Positions 1 through 6,595 of a DNA stretch of 6,711 nt are shown one piece after another; positions within the stretch are counted from its first letter, which is position 1, and every line of letters starts with the position of its first letter. The position numbers and the translations under genes were made by a program. The notes under the pieces are model-generated. The model ran no database searches, was not told where the DNA came from, and worked only from the letters and a program-made list of their open reading frames with translations. Where the stretch lies: positions 1 through 6,711 of the forward strand of contig JAQBZS010000406.1 of the NCBI GenBank assembly GCA_027622115.1, given 5' to 3'. This stretch comes from Planctomycetota bacterium (GTDB lineage: Bacteria; Planctomycetota; Planctomycetia; Planctomycetales; Planctomycetaceae).

Positions 1-715
1 CACCCGCCATGACGTCTCGTGCGCCGGTCAACGCGCCGCGAGCTTCGATCTCGACGTGAGCGCCGCCCATCGTGCGAACGGCATGTTGGAGTCCGTTTTC
101 GCCCAGCGTGAGTGGCCCCGCATTCTCCACGTAGAAGCCCCCCTGCCCTCCCGCTCCACGCAGCATGCGAACGTTCGTGTCGATCGGGTCGGACGGGATC
201 ACACTGGCTTGATCGATGCCGACGCCACGTTGACCTTCCAGCAACGCACTGCCGGCGACAATGTTGTCCAACGAGTCGTTCGCATCGACGATCGCTCCGC
301 CGATGACCGAGACGAGGACGTGACTAGTTACGCTGTTCAGCAAACCTGCCGACACCAAACCCAGACGAGCGTTCCCGGTTCCCTCCACCACCAGCGATTT
401 GCTGATCGAAACGGACTCGGCATAGCTGCCGGATTTGATTTGAACCGTGTCGCCGGCAGCTCCGACATCAACTGCCCCTTGAATCGTGGCAAATCGGTCG
501 ATGCCGACGATGCCGCTATCGACCGAAACACCGTTGGCGATTCCGACGAAGTCGTCATCGACAATCAACGTTGTCAGTAACAGGCGTTGCTCCAGTTGCT
601 CAGCAGCGAATCGTTCGCGAATTCGCCGAGTGCTCGCCGGTCACCGACGCGCGCTCGCCCCAAGTCGGCGATGCTTAGTTTGTCGATTAAACTTGAGGAG
701 GCGGAAGGGAATCAT
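1..715 (-). CDS. LEPR-XLL-type secreted beta-helix surface protein, N-terminal part, probably interrupted by an in-frame stop
   Basis: The reverse strand holds a frame that runs open from 640 to the left edge (213 codons), so the C-terminus is outside the window. It reads RFAAEQLEQRLLLTTLIVDDD near 616-554, which is the LEPR-XLL-type motif (LEQRLLL, 595-575) found at the N-terminus of large exported planctomycete proteins. Next comes FATIQGAVDVGAAGDTVQI, then SGSYAESVSISKSLVVEG, the usual opening of a pectin-lyase-like right-handed beta-helix, and then glycine-rich repeats such as GGAIVDANDSLDNIVAGSALL. Upstream in the same frame, an ATG at 715-713 opens a basic stretch (MIPFRLLKFNRQTKHRRLG) typical of these N-termini, but a TGA at 643-641 splits it off. 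After that stop the first usual start codon is a TTG at 568-566, inside the motif region. The role is probably cell-surface or extracellular; the substrate is unknown. The family call is fairly sure, the start is not. Confidence 0.75.
641..643 (-). other. In-frame TGA splitting the N-terminus of the LEPR-XLL gene
   Basis: Read from the ATG at 715, codon 25 is TGA (643-641). The codons on both sides lie in the same frame and look like one typical basic N-terminus (ending GASARR before the stop, starting PASTRRIRERF after it). That points to a single nonsense substitution, for example CGA to TGA, and not a frameshift. TGA is a normal stop here: argB, argD and argF all end with it. A sequencing error or a rare start such as the ATT at 622-620 are the alternatives. 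Confidence 0.65.
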
Positions 716-1207
716 CGCTCGATCAACCTGTTGAAAAATGCGACGTGGAGACTGACGAAATTCGCCGGATGCAATCGATTCTGCATTGGAGTCACGAGCC
801 TACGAAACGGGGAATCTGTTGCGTTCTGGCAGCATTCCCAGACCTTCAGCGGTGGCAACGAAATGGTCTGGCCGGACGGTTGTTTCATGTCAGTCGATCT
901 GACACGCGATGCGTCGCTGTCACGTCGCAGGCTGGATGACGGTCGCGCGCAACGCGGTCGGCTCGACTGGTCCGGAAACACCGGTCGTTCCGATTGGGCA
1001 GACTTGAAGCGTGCCGGTTGTAGCCGCCGCGCGACCTAGAGCAGTCATTCCCGATTGCTCCGGTACGGACCTGCGAAAGTGGTCGTTCTGATTCAACCGA
1101 CAATGACGGGAATCCGATCTAGACCTCGGGAAGCGACTGAGACGGGCAGCGATTTTGAGCCGATCTGCGCGTTCTTCGTGCGTCGAGCCGACGACTACCG
1201 TGCGGTT

Positions 1208-1245
1208 CGACGCGTCGCTCTTGAAGGAATGCGATTGTCGCGACA
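1208..1245. promoter_or_regulatory. Two 10-bp palindromes upstream of the porin gene
   Basis: CGACGCGTCG at 1208-1217 and TGTCGCGACA at 1236-1245 are each perfectly self-complementary. Their centres are 28 bp apart, and the second ends directly before the ribosome binding site of the porin gene. The position would suit an operator. However, the flanking DNA is rich in CGA/TCG triplets, which produce short palindromes by chance, so this is only a candidate. Confidence 0.25.
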
Positions 1246-1246
1246 C

Positions 1247-1254
1247 AAAGGTGA
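1247..1254 (+). promoter_or_regulatory. Ribosome binding site of the porin gene
   Basis: AAAGGTGA lies six bases before the ATG at 1261. This is a good Shine-Dalgarno match and supports that start together with the signal peptide that follows it. Confidence 0.7.
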
Positions 1255-1260
1255 ATCGTC

Positions 1261-2724
1261 ATGAAGAAATGGATGAGTGCGTTGTTTGTTGTGCTCTGCG
1301 GGTGCGGGTTCACCTCGCAGTCGGGGCGAGCTCAGGAATGCCGTTCGGAGTCTCGTTCAGAAGCGTGCGGCGCGACGCAAGAGTGCGGTCAGCGCACGAT
1401 GCTCGACGCTTGGTTGAATGGCGATTCGGTTCTGGCCGAATGGCGAAAAATGGAATTGGGCGGGACAGTTTGGAATGTGGGCGGCGAGGGTCGTTATCGA
1501 TACATGGACGAAGCCGATCGACTTCGCCCCGGCGGCCCCGGTCGCAGCACTTACGATTTGTGGCGGCTGACGGCTTTCATGGAAGGCAAGTTTGGTGACG
1601 CTGCGACGGTGCATGTCGAGGCGATCGACGCTTCGATTTTCAATCAGGACTTGCCGATCACTGGCATCGATCAGAATCGAGCGGACTTGCTGCAGTATTG
1701 GATCGACGTTTCCCTCGGCGACGTTGGCGACGGAACAGTGCGAGCCAAAGTCGGCCGACAATTGTTGCTCTATGGCACGCAGCGGTTGATCTCGCCACTG
1801 GGTTGGGGCAACACGTTTCGCAACTTCGAAGGAGCGAAGCTGTACTACGAATCCGACGATTGGAACGTCGACGCCTTTTGGGTGAAGCCGGTCAACGGGG
1901 CGTCGGGCAACGTCTTCCGTCCGATGAGTTTTGATCATGCGGATGCGAGCCGCGATTTCATGGGCGTGTATTCGACCTACAAGGGAATCACGAATTCAGT
2001 CGTCGATTTCTATTGGTTGCTGTTGGATGAAGACGACGATAACCCGACGTTGATCGACGGCCAACGACACACGCTGGGGATGAGATATGCCGGCTCCAGG
2101 CCAGTTGAGAATGACTGTGGTGCCGTGCTGCGGACGTGGGCGTGGGAATTGGACGCGGCCTATCAAACTGGTCGCAACGAGTCCTTCCGCGCGTCGGTCG
2201 CCGAGGACATCGAAGCCGGGTTCCTATCGGCGATCGTCGGTCACACGTGGAACGAACAGCCCTGGACGCCAACGCTCAAGGGACTTTTCTGGTGGGGTTC
2301 CGGCGACGACAGTCCCGGCGACGGCACGAACAACACGGTCAACACGTTGTTCCCTCTTGGGCACGCCTATTGGGGTTTGATCGACAACCACAACGGTTCG
2401 AACTTGATCAACTATTCCGCACAGTTGGTCGTCAAACCGCACGAGAAACTCTCTATGCAGGCGGCCTACCACCTGTTCTTCAAGGACTCAGTGAGCGATC
2501 CCATCTTCAACCTCGCGGGAGCTGGGTTTCAGGGGCCGATGCCGTCCCGCTCAAAGAACATTGGAACCGAGTTGGATCTGGTCGCCACGTACACCGTCTC
2601 GAAGAGCCTCTCAGTCGAGGCCGGATACTTGTGGTACTGGTACGGAAAAGCCGTGACCTCCGACCCTGCTCTGAACCGAGACAATGCGTCTCAGTTCTAT
2701 TTGATGATCACACAGCAGTTCTAG
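1261..2724 (+). CDS. Alginate-export-family outer-membrane porin
   Basis: This 487-residue protein has a signal peptide (KK at 2-3, hydrophobic core about 5-17, likely signal-peptidase-I cleavage after AQ at 24-25). The body matches the alginate-export (AlgE-like) beta-barrel family. The clearest mark is at 165-194, GRQLLLYGTQRLISPLGWGN followed by TFRNFEGAKL, corresponding to the family pattern GRQ-x-LLYG-x-QRL...W-x-NT-x-R-x-F-x-G. Many strands alternate polar and aromatic residues, and the chain ends in aromatic phenylalanine (FYLMITQQF), the usual signal for outer-membrane barrel insertion. Known members export alginate or act as general anion or sugar porins; the substrate here cannot be read from sequence. 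Three cysteines (27, 36, 42) lie in the short region after the signal peptide. An ATG with a good ribosome binding site fixes the start. The gene stands alone, 254 bp before argB, and a functional link to arginine synthesis is not evident. Confidence 0.88.
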   Translation: MKKWMSALFVVLCGCGFTSQSGRAQECRSESRSEACGATQECGQRTMLDAWLNGDSVLAEWRKMELGGTVWNVGGEGRYRYMDEADRLRPGGPGRSTYDLWRLTAFMEGKFGDAATVHVEAIDASIFNQDLPITGIDQNRADLLQYWIDVSLGDVGDGTVRAKVGRQLLLYGTQRLISPLGWGNTFRNFEGAKLYYESDDWNVDAFWVKPVNGASGNVFRPMSFDHADASRDFMGVYSTYKGITNSVVDFYWLLLDEDDDNPTLIDGQRHTLGMRYAGSRPVENDCGAVLRTWAWELDAAYQTGRNESFRASVAEDIEAGFLSAIVGHTWNEQPWTPTLKGLFWWGSGDDSPGDGTNNTVNTLFPLGHAYWGLIDNHNGSNLINYSAQLVVKPHEKLSMQAAYHLFFKDSVSDPIFNLAGAGFQGPMPSRSKNIGTELDLVATYTVSKSLSVEAGYLWYWYGKAVTSDPALNRDNASQFYLMITQQF

Positions 2725-2726
2725 GC

Positions 2727-2741
2727 TGAAAGTCTCAGCAA
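2727..2741 (+). terminator. Weak hairpin after the porin stop
   Basis: GCTGA / TCAGC forms a 5-bp stem with a 5-base loop starting three bases after the TAG. There is no T-run behind it, so it is at best a weak or factor-dependent terminator. Confidence 0.2.
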
Positions 2742-2978
2742 CTTGGTTGAAGGGTACGTGTTCGCGGAAGGCGAGTACTTACGTTGCAGGAGCAGAAAGC
2801 GCGAACGGCCCGAGGGTTGAGTTTGCGATCCGGCGGTACGTCGTTGGCGATTGTCCGAGCTCTGGCTCCGGTGTCTGTGACAAAGTCAGACGACCCGCTG
2901 CATGCTGGTCTGCTTTCTCGTATCGTGCTCGCAGACTACACTTCGCGGCTTTCAGAATCACTTAGAGAGTATTCGTTC

Positions 2979-3860
2979 GTGGATGAAGCAATTCGCAAGG
3001 CTGGCGTGCTGATTGAAGCGATGTCGTGGATACGGCGGTTTCGAGACAAGTATGTCGTGATCAAACTGGGCGGCAGCGCGCTCGAGAATCCTGAATCCGT
3101 GCGCTCGTTTCTAACCGACGTGCTGTTCCTGGAAACCGTCGGAATGCGGCCCGTTCTCATTCATGGTGGCGGCAAGGAGATCACGGACGCGATGTCCAAG
3201 TCGGGCATCGAACCTCGCTGGGTTCACGGACGCCGCTATACCGACGCCCCGACTTTGGAAATTGCCGCGAACGTACTGGCTGGCGACATTTCGAGCCGGC
3301 TGGTCGAACAGTTGCGCGAACTCGGCGGTAACGCGGTTCGGTTGAGCTTCATGGACGCGGCGAATTGTCTGATCGGCGAGAAGCTTACTCTGCAAGAAGC
3401 GGACGGGACGGAGATCGACCTGGGCTTGGTCGGGCACGTTACTGGCATTCGCGAGTCGTTGATTGAAGAGGCGACTCTGGCAGGGCGGATTCCCGTGATT
3501 CCGTGCTTGGCGGAAACGATCGATGGTCAGTTGCTCAACGTCAACGGCGACACGGCCGCTGCTGCCGTCGCTCGATTCCTGCGAGCTGAGAAACTCGTTT
3601 TCGTCAGCGACGTGCCGGGTATCCTGACGGATCGCCATGATCCGACCACGTTGATTTCGCATTTGAAGGTCGCTCAATGCCGAGCGTTGATTGCCGACGG
3701 AACGGTTGCAGCAGGGATGGTGCCGAAGGTCGAAGCCGCTTTGGAAGCGATCGAATCTGGAGTCGGCAAGCTGCACATCGTCGATGGACGCATACCGCAT
3801 TCTGTGTTATTGGAAATCTATTCAAACCTAGGAATCGGCACGGAAATCGTTGCGGGTTGA
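2979..3860 (+). CDS. argB: Acetylglutamate kinase
   Basis: ArgB transfers phosphate from ATP to N-acetylglutamate, the second step of arginine synthesis, in the cytoplasm. From the GTG at 2979 the protein has 293 residues, normal for the family. By alignment to the E. coli enzyme, K29 in VVIKLGG, the glycine loop HGGG (62-65), R86 in GRRYTD, N187 and D191 in NVNGDTAA, and K250 in GMVPKVEAAL match the catalytic and binding residues; SDVPGIL (210-216) fits the nucleotide-binding lobe. An N-terminal helix (DEAIRKAGVLIEAMSWIRRF) and the C-terminal VDGRIPHSVLLEIYSNLGIG are features of the hexameric, arginine-inhibited form, so feedback control is likely. An upstream TTG at 2784 would add 65 residues without family resemblance. 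I prefer GTG 2979, which has AGAGAG nine bases before it and gives the usual family N-terminus. argD follows after 324 bp. Confidence 0.95.
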   Translation: MDEAIRKAGVLIEAMSWIRRFRDKYVVIKLGGSALENPESVRSFLTDVLFLETVGMRPVLIHGGGKEITDAMSKSGIEPRWVHGRRYTDAPTLEIAANVLAGDISSRLVEQLRELGGNAVRLSFMDAANCLIGEKLTLQEADGTEIDLGLVGHVTGIRESLIEEATLAGRIPVIPCLAETIDGQLLNVNGDTAAAAVARFLRAEKLVFVSDVPGILTDRHDPTTLISHLKVAQCRALIADGTVAAGMVPKVEAALEAIESGVGKLHIVDGRIPHSVLLEIYSNLGIGTEIVAG

Positions 3861-3952
3861 CGCGCAGAGATTCACGTCGCCGCTCCGAAACCTGCCATCT
3901 CGCAAGCCGTCACCCATTCCACGCCAAGGGAAAGACCCGAAACAAGTTCCGT

Positions 3953-4011
3953 AGCGAAACTCGCCAAGAGTTTCGCTCACCCGCGATTCCGAGAGTCTTG
4001 GCGACTTTCGC
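3953..4011 (+). repeat. Overlapping inverted repeats forming two mutually exclusive hairpins
   Basis: Hairpin A is a perfect 10-bp stem, AGCGAAACTC (3953-3962) with GAGTTTCGCT (3968-3977), and a 5-base loop. Hairpin B pairs 3954-3969 with 3996-4011: 16 positions with a single C:C mismatch (3960/4005), including the perfect 9-bp core TCGCCAAGA / TCTTGGCGA, and a 26-base loop. Both use 3954-3962, so only one can form at a time. No T-run follows either, so a classical intrinsic terminator is not shown. The position 92 bp after the argB stop and about 175 bp before argD suits 3'-end formation for argB or a switch for argD. Confidence 0.6.
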
Positions 4012-4102
4012 ACCTATGAAATCGGGAGTTTGTTGCGGGCCAATTCCTAACGTAAATCAACTCGAACCTGAAACGTGAAAGCACTGTCCGTCGTCTTTTC
4101 GT

Positions 4103-4122
4103 CGCTCGCCCGGTAACGAGCG
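4103..4122 (+). repeat. Short hairpin upstream of argD
   Basis: CGCTCG (4103-4108) and CGAGCG (4117-4122) form a perfect 6-bp stem with an 8-base loop. It lies 62 bases before the preferred argD start. Its role is unknown and chance is possible. Confidence 0.3.
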
Positions 4123-4171
4123 TTCCGAGTTCCTCGTCAGTGCAACATTTGCCACTAGAAAAAAGAAAATC

Positions 4172-4176
4172 AGAGG
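4172..4176 (+). promoter_or_regulatory. Ribosome binding site deciding the argD start
   Basis: AGAGG sits eight bases before the GTG at 4185. The alternative upstream GTG at 4140 has no purine-rich element at a suitable distance, which favours 4185. Confidence 0.5.
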
Positions 4177-4184
4177 CCCCTATC

Positions 4185-5402
4185 GTGGACTCAGCAGCCA
4201 CAAGATCAAGTCAAGATACGATCGCCCAGTTCGACAAGTACGTGATCCCGAATTACACGCGTTATCCCGTCAGCTTGGTGCGCGGGGAAGGGAGTCACGT
4301 TTGGGATGCCGAGGGCAAACGCTATTTGGACTTCTTCCCCGGTTGGGGCTGCAGCATCTTGGGGCATTGTCCGCCCAAAGTCGTCAAGGCAATTCAGGAC
4401 CAGGCGACGAAGCTGATCCACCTGCCAAACACTTGGTACATCGAGTCGCAAGGTGAGTTTGCGGAGATGTTGTGCTCACGAAGTTTCGGCAAGGCGTTCT
4501 TTTGCAACAGCGGTGCGGAAGCCAACGAAGGCGCGATCAAGTTGGCTCGTCTGCACGGTATGAAAGACAACAAGAACCGCTACAAGATCATTACGTTTGA
4601 AAACGGTTTTCATGGTCGGACGTTGGCAACGACGACGGCCACTGCTCAACCCAAGTATCACGAGGGGCTTGGTCCGTTGATGGCTGGCTTCGTGTATTCG
4701 CCTTGGGGAGACCTCGACGCGGTGGCCAATCTGATCGATCACGAGACCGCCGCGATCCTGATCGAACCCATCCAAGGCGAGGGCGGGGTTAACGTGCCTG
4801 CCGATGGCTATCTCGCCGGGTTGCGAAAAATCGCGGACGACAACGGGTGCCTGCTGATCTTCGACGAAGTCCAAACCGGGATGGCACGCACCGGAACGTG
4901 GTTCGGATATCAGCAATGGGACGTGCAGCCGGACATCTTGACGATGGCCAAGGGACTCTGTGCAGGTGTCGCTGCTGGAGCGTTTATTTGCACCGACAAG
5001 CTCGCTCCCGACTTGCGACCCGGCATGCATGCCAGCACGTTCGGCGGCAACCCTTTGGCCATGGCCGCTGGCGTCGCGACGATGAAAACGATCGAAGAAG
5101 AGGGTCTGCTCGACAACATCGGCGCGCGAGCGGCTCAGTTTCGCGGCCGCTTCGAAGCCCTGGCCAAAGAACTATCGATCATCACGCAAGTCCGAGTGCG
5201 CGGCATGATGATCGGTGTCGAACTGTCGATCGCGTCGTTGCCCGTTGTCGGCAAGTGCATGGCACGAGGAGCACTCGTCAACGCCACGCACGGCAATGTG
5301 GTTCGACTTCTGCCTGCCATCAACATCACCGCCAAACAGGTCGATGAAGGCTGCGACATCGTCGCCGAAGTGCTCCGCGAAATGGCGGACGAAGCTGGCT
5401 GA
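4185..5402 (+). CDS. argD: Acetylornithine aminotransferase
   Basis: ArgD is a PLP-dependent class-III aminotransferase that converts N-acetylglutamate 5-semialdehyde and glutamate to N-acetylornithine and 2-oxoglutarate in the cytoplasm. From GTG 4185 it has 405 residues, typical of the family. In order: DAEGKRYLDFFPGWG near the N-terminus (41-55), the phosphate-binding CNSGAEANEGAIKLAR (107-122), FHGRT (142-146), IEPIQGEGG (193-201), the cofactor aspartate D227 in FDEVQTGMARTG, the Schiff-base lysine K256 in TMAKG, STFGGNPLA (284-292) and VVRLLPAINIT near the C-terminus. The nearby argB and argF make arginine synthesis the likely role, although enzymes of this class often also serve as the aminotransferase of lysine synthesis. 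The GTG at 4140 would add 15 residues (MQHLPLEKRK...); the ribosome binding site favours 4185. Other acyl-ornithine or omega-amino-acid aminotransferases are the less likely alternatives. Confidence 0.93.
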   Translation: MDSAATRSSQDTIAQFDKYVIPNYTRYPVSLVRGEGSHVWDAEGKRYLDFFPGWGCSILGHCPPKVVKAIQDQATKLIHLPNTWYIESQGEFAEMLCSRSFGKAFFCNSGAEANEGAIKLARLHGMKDNKNRYKIITFENGFHGRTLATTTATAQPKYHEGLGPLMAGFVYSPWGDLDAVANLIDHETAAILIEPIQGEGGVNVPADGYLAGLRKIADDNGCLLIFDEVQTGMARTGTWFGYQQWDVQPDILTMAKGLCAGVAAGAFICTDKLAPDLRPGMHASTFGGNPLAMAAGVATMKTIEEEGLLDNIGARAAQFRGRFEALAKELSIITQVRVRGMMIGVELSIASLPVVGKCMARGALVNATHGNVVRLLPAINITAKQVDEGCDIVAEVLREMADEAG

Positions 5403-5430
5403 CGCGGATCCAATATGGCATAGTCATGGT

Positions 5431-5450
5431 CTCGGCAATAATTGCCCGAG
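5431..5450 (+). terminator. Hairpin after argD
   Basis: CTCGGCAA (5431-5438) pairs with TTGCCCGAG (5442-5450): eight base pairs, one bulged C and a TAA loop, 28 bases after the argD stop. No T-run follows, so it may be a weak terminator or a 3'-end stabilising hairpin. Confidence 0.35.
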
Positions 5451-5553
5451 TCGTGGCTGTGCCGCATGAGTTGAATCTCAATCCAACTAGCCCAGATTTC
5501 TCACTCGCGTTAGCGCAATAGAAAACAGAAGAGCTCTCAACCCGCTCGCAATC

Positions 5554-5580
5554 ATGAGTCGCCAGACTTCGACGAGTTAG
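5554..5580 (+). other. Possible 8-codon leader reading frame before argF
   Basis: ATG at 5554 opens an 8-codon frame, MSRQTSTS, ending at TAG 5578-5580. It overlaps the first of four pairable segments in the argF leader, the arrangement seen in attenuation leaders. There is no ribosome binding site before it and only one arginine codon, so translation is unproven and chance is likely. Confidence 0.15.
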
Positions 5581-5631
5581 GTTTTTGTCGAACATTGATT
5601 GCCATTTCGTGTTCGACTTCGCGAGTCGGAC
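5568..5631 (+). promoter_or_regulatory. Chain of four alternately pairing segments in the argF leader
   Basis: Four short segments can pair successively: TTCGAC (5568-5573), GTCGAAC (5587-5593), GTTCGACT (5611-5618) and AGTCGGAC (5624-5631). Segment 1 pairs with 2 over 6 bp, 2 with 3 over 7 bp, and 3 with 4 over 8 bp with one G-T wobble and a 5-base loop. The last hairpin ends 31 bases before the argF start. Neighbouring pairings exclude each other. There is no T-run after segment 4. TCGA-rich composition makes chance a serious alternative. Confidence 0.35.
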
Positions 5632-5662
5632 GCGAATCGCTCTGCAAAGAAAGTTGTCTCCA

Positions 5663-6583
5663 ATGCAACATCTAAGAACACTTTTTGATCTTCAACCCGA
5701 GGATGTATTGGCCATCCTCGACAGATCGACCGAACTCAAAAACCTGGACGCCAACGGCCAGCGACCCAACATTCTCGAAAACCGCTTGCTCACGCAAATC
5801 TACGATAAGCCCTCGCTGCGTACTCGGCTAAGTTTCAACGCTGCGATGATCCACTTGGGCGGCCAAAGCGAATTTTTTACCGCAAGCGAGGCTGGATTCG
5901 ACGGACGTGAATCCCTGCCCGACATCGCGCGAGTTGTTAGTTCGATCTCAGACGCGGTCGTCTTGCGGACGTTTTCACAAAAGCGAGTCGATGAATTCGC
6001 TGCGGTCTCGCAATGCCCTGTCATCAACGGATTGTCGGACGAATTTCATCCGTGCCAGGCGTTGACCGACTTCCTCACCATTCGAGAAGAACTCGGCGGG
6101 TTTACTGGCCAGCATCTGGTCTACGTGGGCGACGGCAACAACGTGGCTGCGTCGCTTGCCATCGTCGCCGCGATGTTGGGAGTCTCGATGACGGTTGCCT
6201 GCCCGACAGGTTTTGAAATTTGCGAAGAGGTCCTGGCAGCGATCGGGCAACGGTACTCGAAGTTCAGCTTTCGCCAGACCAACGACATCGCCAACGCCGT
6301 CAAAGACGCAACGATCATCTACACGGACGTGTGGGCGAGCATGGGGCAAGAAGGCGAAGCGGAAGTGCGACGAAAAGTCTTCGCCGGTTACCAAGTCAAC
6401 GAAGAGCTGATGTCAAAGGCGCCGTCGGCTTGCCGATTCATGCACGACCTGCCCGCTCGACGCGGCCTGGAAGTCACCGACGGCGTAATGGACGGCCCGC
6501 AAAGCATCGTCTTCCAACAAGCCGAAAACCGCATGCACCTTGCGAAGGGGCTTTTGGCATGGCTTATTGTTCGTTCGTCGTGA
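5663..6583 (+). CDS. argF: Ornithine carbamoyltransferase
   Basis: ArgF joins carbamoyl phosphate to ornithine, giving citrulline, in the cytoplasm. From the ATG at 5663 the protein has 306 residues and begins MQHLRTLFDLQPEDVLAIL, as the family normally does; a TTG at 5585 would add 26 residues unlike the family. The carbamoyl-phosphate loop reads KPSLRTRLSF (49-58), with leucine where most members have S-T-R-T. Then come GRESLPDIARV (81-91), FHPCQALTDFLTIRE (128-142), a nucleotide-fold-like VYVGDGNNVAASL (153-165), the ornithine-binding DVWASMGQE (222-230) and FMHDLPARRG (259-268), where the usual HCLP cysteine is aspartate (D262). DGPQSIVFQQAENRMH (277-292) closes the family pattern. The DxxxSMG motif argues for ornithine over aspartate as substrate. 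It lies 260 bp after argD and 12 bp before a truncated PIN frame. Confidence 0.93.
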   Translation: MQHLRTLFDLQPEDVLAILDRSTELKNLDANGQRPNILENRLLTQIYDKPSLRTRLSFNAAMIHLGGQSEFFTASEAGFDGRESLPDIARVVSSISDAVVLRTFSQKRVDEFAAVSQCPVINGLSDEFHPCQALTDFLTIREELGGFTGQHLVYVGDGNNVAASLAIVAAMLGVSMTVACPTGFEICEEVLAAIGQRYSKFSFRQTNDIANAVKDATIIYTDVWASMGQEGEAEVRRKVFAGYQVNEELMSKAPSACRFMHDLPARRGLEVTDGVMDGPQSIVFQQAENRMHLAKGLLAWLIVRSS

Positions 6584-6584
6584 C

Positions 6585-6590
6585 AAGGAA
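6585..6590 (+). promoter_or_regulatory. Ribosome binding site of the truncated PIN frame
   Basis: AAGGAA five bases before the ATG at 6596 is a good Shine-Dalgarno match. It supports that this ATG is, or was, a real start. Confidence 0.5.
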
Positions 6591-6595
6591 TCGGG

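Larger units (their letters stand above)
716..1260. other. Divergent intergenic region, no supported gene
   Basis: This 545-bp gap separates the reverse-strand surface-protein gene from the forward-strand porin gene, so it should hold promoters for both directions. Open frames across it give compositionally random, arginine- and serine-rich translations with no recognisable motif, and I take them as chance frames. I could not identify convincing -35/-10 pairs. The only structures that stand out are two perfect 10-bp palindromes close to the porin start and a weak 7-bp hairpin with one G-U pair around 966-987 (GACTGGT / ACCGGTC). Confidence 0.6.
3861..4184 (+). other. argB-argD intergenic region with inverted repeats
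   Basis: This 324-bp gap between two genes in the same direction holds no convincing gene. It contains a set of overlapping inverted repeats at 3953-4011, a smaller one at 4103-4122 and the ribosome binding site of argD. A faint promoter-like pair (TTGTTG at 4030, TAAATC at 4053) is too weak to call. If translation of argD began at the GTG at 4140, the last 45 bases would be coding. Confidence 0.6.

Noticed and set aside
56..580. A 174-codon forward-strand frame at the left end
   Set aside because: It lies antisense to the beta-helix protein, whose reverse-strand translation has recognisable motifs. The forward translation has none.
587..1039. A 150-codon forward frame in the left intergenic region
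   Set aside because: It overlaps the N-terminus of the reverse-strand gene, has no ribosome binding site and gives a low-complexity, arginine-rich translation without motifs.
2873..2891. Small inverted repeat GTCTG / CAGAC before argB
   Set aside because: A 5-bp stem with a 9-base loop is expected by chance in a gap of this size, and no regulatory context supports it.
2784..2978. A 65-residue upstream extension of ArgB from a TTG start
   Set aside because: The extra residues resemble no kinase N-terminus. The GTG at 2979 gives the usual DEAIRKA start, the normal length and an AGAGAG element at suitable spacing.
4030..4058. Promoter-like pair TTGTTG and TAAATC with a 17-base spacer before argD
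   Set aside because: The -10 element matches the consensus at only three of six positions. Such matches are expected by chance.
5585..5662. A 26-residue upstream extension of ArgF from a TTG start
   Set aside because: Family members start at the MQHLRTLFDL equivalent. The extension overlaps the leader inverted repeats.
4140..5665. The shared bases TGCAACAT at the alternative argD start (4140) and the argF start (5663), giving MQHL in both
   Set aside because: Only eight bases agree and the following sequence differs. The argD start at 4185 is better supported, so this is probably coincidence.
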